Origin: Coniferiporia sulphurascens
Lineage: Eukaryota > Basidiomycota > Agaricomycetes > Hymenochaetales > Hymenochaetaceae
Reading direction: 5' to 3'
NCBI GenBank assembly: GCA_002794785.1
Contig: NBBA01000009.1
Coordinates: forward strand, 868,001 to 932,000
Length of the DNA: 64,000 bases
The translations under genes were made by a program, and so were the position numbers. The notes under the pieces are model-generated. The model was not told the DNA's origin. It was given only the letters and a program-made list of their open reading frames with translations, and did not search any database. Positions 60,497-64,000 of this stretch are shown here, in pieces. Every line of letters begins with the position of its first letter. Position 1 is the stretch's first letter.

Positions 60497-63368
60497 CAGG
60501 GATGGAGGGGTTGTGCTGCGGGTCGAAGCGAACTAGGCGCGAACGAGCGACCGCGGAAAAAGGCTGCTGACTAATAAGGCGTCGATCTCTTCAATTACTC
60601 TCGCCACTCCCGGGGCCCGAGTCCGACGAGTGGACGGATATCTTACATCGACCCGAATACGATCAGTATCTGGCGAAGTCGTATGCTTAGGGCGGTGGAG
60701 ATTCAAAAGAACAGAAAAAAGATAACACCCCCCACCCCCAGACACTCGGCTTAGTCCCAGCCATCGCCGAAACCTCGTACTCCGAGTCGGATTCTTGGCC
60801 GCACCGCTTTCTTCCTCTCTGAAATTAATGCGGACCGATAGCACTGAACGTGCACATTATCCATATGCATTCTGATCAGAGAAGGACACCCCGGTGTCCT
60901 CTGCAAACGCTTCCCCTCCTTACCCCGCCCCCTTTAGAGACTCTTCCAGACCGGCTCTATCCAAGAACTTAAATGGGCACGCCAAGAACGCATTCTGCAC
61001 CCCCTCTTCTGCTTCGACTCCGCCATATCGCGGCCACCTCAAGCGCGCAGAAGACAAAGACAAACGCCCGTTGTTCCATATAGAGTGGTGGAGCTCGTGC
61101 TATATTTTTTTACGTTCGCAACTCCATGGCTGGGCAGGGTCATCTAGCCGACTATAGTAGCAGACTTAAGTTTTGTGCCACCGCATAAACCCCTACTCAT
61201 TCGCAGATATCCGAGGTTCGGGCAGATGAATTCCTGGAGGCTTTAGTGAGGAGCAAGAAACGGCTCGAGCTGGTCCCCTATTTATTTTAACTGGTAAATG
61301 CCGACGGCGTCTATGACGGGATTACTCTCGTTTTGGGGTCAGTATACACACAAGGCTCTGCTTCTTACGGCTCGCTTGTTTTTTGGACGTCCCAAGGGCG
61401 AGGAATATCCCTCGCTCAAAAATACCTCTTTTCCTAGCGTCCTCATGCTGGTGCTGAGTATGTTTCGCGCATGTTCCTTATGCCGAGGACCATGTGCACA
61501 ACAACCTCCATTCCTCTCACAAACTCCAGCTTCAAAAGAACTCAAGTTTCACAGCGCCTAAAGCCTGCACGTTGGCGCAAGAAGAGCATCTCGCTACATG
61601 CCGACGTCTGAGAAGCTGGAAGTGGGAGGGCTGTCTCCTAGTCGCAACTTACCAAGTACCGGTAGAATTGAACGGTTCCTACGAGGGGGGGGAGGTTGCT
61701 CGCATGGAAGTGCCAAATGTGGGAGCGCCATGTCCACGTCGTCTATTCCCCGTGCTCCCATTCGCGCTCCAATACCCAATACCAATTCCCTTTCAGATGG
61801 ACAAAGGTAACATGAAGTCCTTTACTACATGCGGGACTTGGGAGTCAGCCGTCTTGCCTAAAGCCGATCACATCTGTTACCATAGGGTTCATATGCCTTG
61901 TTTCTTCGCCTTGATTTCCGACGATGGTAAATTTGATGCCTTCCGGACGTCTGGCCCGATGGCCCGAGTACACTTGGGGCCACGGATAGCACCTCCTTCC
62001 GCGAAACGCGCACCATTACCGTACCGTCTATTACTGTCCAGTGTGAATTTTCTGCTTTTACACTGGCAACTGCTATTACTGACGGCCCCAGCCACAACCG
62101 TGACTCCCACGACGCACTCAGGCTGCCGCTGGCATTCAAAATTCATCAGAGCAAATTAAGGCTCATGACGACCCGGACCATTACAGTGATTGACTACCGA
62201 GTCTCGTCAGACTGCCACCGACTGCTCACCTCAACTTAGATGCCCAAGCCAGCGGGTGTGCTGTTGCGCGCGAAACAGCAGTCCGTGATGTCCTGCCGGT
62301 GTTTGCCAGGTATCCGAGTCATCTACGTCCCAGCGGGCGCAGACTTTTTTTTGACTTTGATTGTGGGCTGCTCCAGTGCGGTCTGAGCGTGCTAGTGCTG
62401 CCTTGTATTAAATCAATTATCGACTCCCGAGGAGTCTGGGTCCGAGTCTAAAAACCTAGTCTGAAATCTAGGTGTGCGCTGTCATCTGACTCGGATTAAT
62501 TTACCATCTTTTAATACATAATGCAGTTTATGATTAATCCTTTAAGAGTACTTCCGACCCACGTTCGCATTGATGATATTCCCATGATGCAACTGTTCAG
62601 CCCTCTCGCATTTAGCAGTTTACAATGTGAGCTCTCAGCCGTGTCAGACACTGGAGCGGTTCCGGCGTTCCAACGCCTGTACTACTTAAACACCAAGCTC
62701 AGAGTTTAATCCCCTCCCTAAGATTTACACCCCATTAAACTACTACCTGCGGTCCTTTTGAAGGCACTACCCCCAACCGTTTCATCATTCGTCTTCCGGC
62801 ATCGCAGGAAGGCCGTGGAGGTGGAGATAAATTCACGAAATAAACGCAGCACATTCTCTCATCATTTGGGATCAACAGCACAGACAACGTAGGTAGGAAA
62901 TAAGTCAGAAAGAGAAGGGGGAGGAGGGTCAGAGGAAGCGGGGTAAAGACGATTAGAAAACAAGTATGTGGGTCTTCATCGATGTGGGTATATAGCGGAG
63001 CAGTTCGGTCTAAGAAAAAATTGTCCGGCTTTGTCCATGTACATACTCGAATCCACGGGCATCCGTTGTGAATTGGCGCACACTACGGTTCCCCGTGCGC
63101 AAGCGAGTTGGTTAACCCACGACGTAGAGCGGGGAAACGACAGCGAAAGGGAATAGGGGAGGGGAGGGGGGGGGAGAAGGAAGCCACACGAAATTTTCTT
63201 TCAGCCAAACGTATCCGAGATGTAGCGTAATAAACCAAAAAAGCAAGTCCTAAGCACTGTCGGGGCGCCAGCCAGTATCGAACGGCAAGCGAGTGGGAAC
63301 CGCACAAGATACGGAAAGCCCTGCCACACCCCTCAAGAGTGTGCTCTGCTTTCACGTATCAAGCTGGT
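60497..63368. other. Gene-poor interval
   Basis: These 2.9 kb hold no gene I can support. Open frames include one of 221 codons on the plus strand (61494-62159), but its composition is not protein-like and no domain is recognised. Base composition varies and short hairpins are visible (for example GACTCC-CGA-GGAGTC near 62425). It may be a promoter, remnant or regulatory stretch; nothing further is claimed. Confidence 0.45.
63156..63174 (+). repeat. G-run tract with G-quadruplex potential
   Basis: Runs of four, four and nine G, separated by single A bases, lie about 200 bases downstream of the stop codon of the right-edge gene. The pattern fits the G-quadruplex consensus on the plus strand. 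Confidence 0.6.
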
Positions 63369-64000
63369 TCAGTTGGCATTGGCTACACCGCCTGCCGCAA
63401 TAAGAGCACCCATATCAATGATGGCCATATTCAACCCGTAAAGATTGTCCGACGCGGCTTGCGAGGGCGTGAGAACCGCCGAGCCTGTGGCCTCAGCAAG
63501 ACCAGACACCACGCCGGAGGAAAGGTCGTACGAAACGGACGACCAGACAGTGCTCGTCGATGTTGGGGTTGAGCTCGACCAGGAGGAGCTTGAGCTTGAC
63601 CAAGTCGTTGATGGCGTCCAGACGCTTGAACTGCTCGACCAGGACGACGAAGACGACCAAGTGGTCGTAGGCTCCTCTTTCTTCGAGCTGGAAGTTGTCG
63701 GAGGCGTCCATGGGGTGGAGGTCGTAGTGGGCGTCCAAGCCGGCGTCGTAGGCGTCCACGCCGGAGTAGTAGGTGTCCAAGTCGAAGTCGTAGGCGCTAC
63801 CCACACTGACGAGGAGGAGGTCGTAGTATCCCCGCCGCCACCGCCGCTGCCAACGAAGGACCATTCACCATAAAGAACACCCTCGGACTCGGGCGCGAAG
63901 AAATCAAAGAGGCCTGTAGAAAAATCAAGACCCCCATACGGGCAGCCAGGGCACTATACAAAGGTTCAATAACGAAATAAAAGGGCTCAGAACCGACAAT
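63369..64000 (-). CDS. Ser/Thr/Trp/Pro-rich protein, C-terminal part (runs off the window)
   Basis: The gene starts beyond the right edge. The visible last exon follows a short intron (about 63915-63940) and reads LFDFFAPESEGVLYGEWSFV, then GSGGGGG. A Thr/Trp/Pro repeat region (units like WTPTTPA) and long Ser-rich stretches with W follow. The C-terminus is ASDNLYGLNMAIIDMGALIA before TGA at 63369-63371. Such Ser/Thr-rich linkers with Trp/Pro are typical of heavily O-glycosylated wall-associated or secreted fungal proteins. The enzyme or structural domain upstream is not visible, so function is unknown. There is no transmembrane helix in the visible part. Confidence 0.6.
63719..63800 (-). repeat. 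Tandem repeat encoding WTPTTPA-like units
   Basis: The DNA shows repeated units of about 20-30 bases that encode successive WTPTT motifs (WTPTTPAWTPTTPAWTPTT and then a related unit). This is coding repeat within the Ser/Thr/Trp/Pro-rich protein. Confidence 0.75.

Noticed and set aside
62400..62475. Short hairpins and repeated GAGTC-like words
   Set aside because: Stems of five to six pairs are expected by chance; no terminal inverted repeats or transposase are nearby.

Overview
The window looks like nuclear chromosomal DNA of a filamentous basidiomycete, most likely an Agaricomycete. The genes are dense, on both strands, and cut by many short GT-AG introns (mostly about 50-100 bases). The encoded proteins are fungal: COMPASS Bre2, Srv2/CAP, Pol5, ATP12, CBP4, an Ssb-type Hsp70, single-function TRP2, and a small protein of the DUF6593 type that is common in mushroom-forming fungi. 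I saw no transposon, rDNA, tRNA, CRISPR array or prokaryotic operon. I could name no species.

Layout: 0.4-3.6 kb holds a BTB-domain protein and a DUF6593-type protein (both +). 3.8-9.2 kb is one long serine-rich protein of unknown function (-). 9.9-13 kb holds an E2 ubiquitin-conjugating enzyme (-) divergent from Bre2/Ash2 (+). 13.2-21.2 kb holds a PhoD-like phosphatase, cyclase-associated protein and an aldo/keto reductase (all -). 21.6-30.3 kb holds convergent Pol5 (+) and MSH3 (-), whose stop codons touch. 30.5-37.6 kb holds ATP12 (+), histone H1 (-), a degenerate adenylate-forming-type protein (-) and a second histone H1 (+). 38-43.5 kb holds SPC24 (+), the CAF-1 large subunit (-) and RFC2 (+). 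43.7-51.1 kb holds Ssb Hsp70 (-), mitochondrial uS2 (+), TRP2 (-) and SHQ1 (+). 52.4-60.5 kb holds CBP4 (-), an SLC35F6-like transporter (-), an arrestin-like protein (+) and an RGG-rich protein (-). 60.5-63.4 kb is gene-poor. The right edge carries the 3' end of a Ser/Thr/Trp/Pro-rich protein (-).

The middle of the window is rich in chromosome-maintenance genes: Bre2 (H3K4 methylation), Pol5, MSH3, two linker histones, SPC24, CAF-1 and RFC2. The last two are divergent neighbours that both act with PCNA. They are not an operon. Shared promoters and clustering are inference.

Most genes are recognisable housekeeping genes. I did not find a clearly new multi-gene system. The more unusual points are: two linked histone H1 paralogues flanking an acyl-CoA-synthetase-like protein that has lost its ATP-binding signature; an E2 with HPG instead of HPN and two micro-exons at its start; stop codons of Pol5 and MSH3 meeting in a TAGCTA palindrome; a CATG that holds ATG codons of both CAF-1 and an in-frame RFC2 extension; and a 14-base first coding exon in the long unknown protein. 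Exon boundaries were read by eye from splice consensus and protein continuity. Unless positions are quoted, each coordinate range runs from start codon to stop codon and includes introns.
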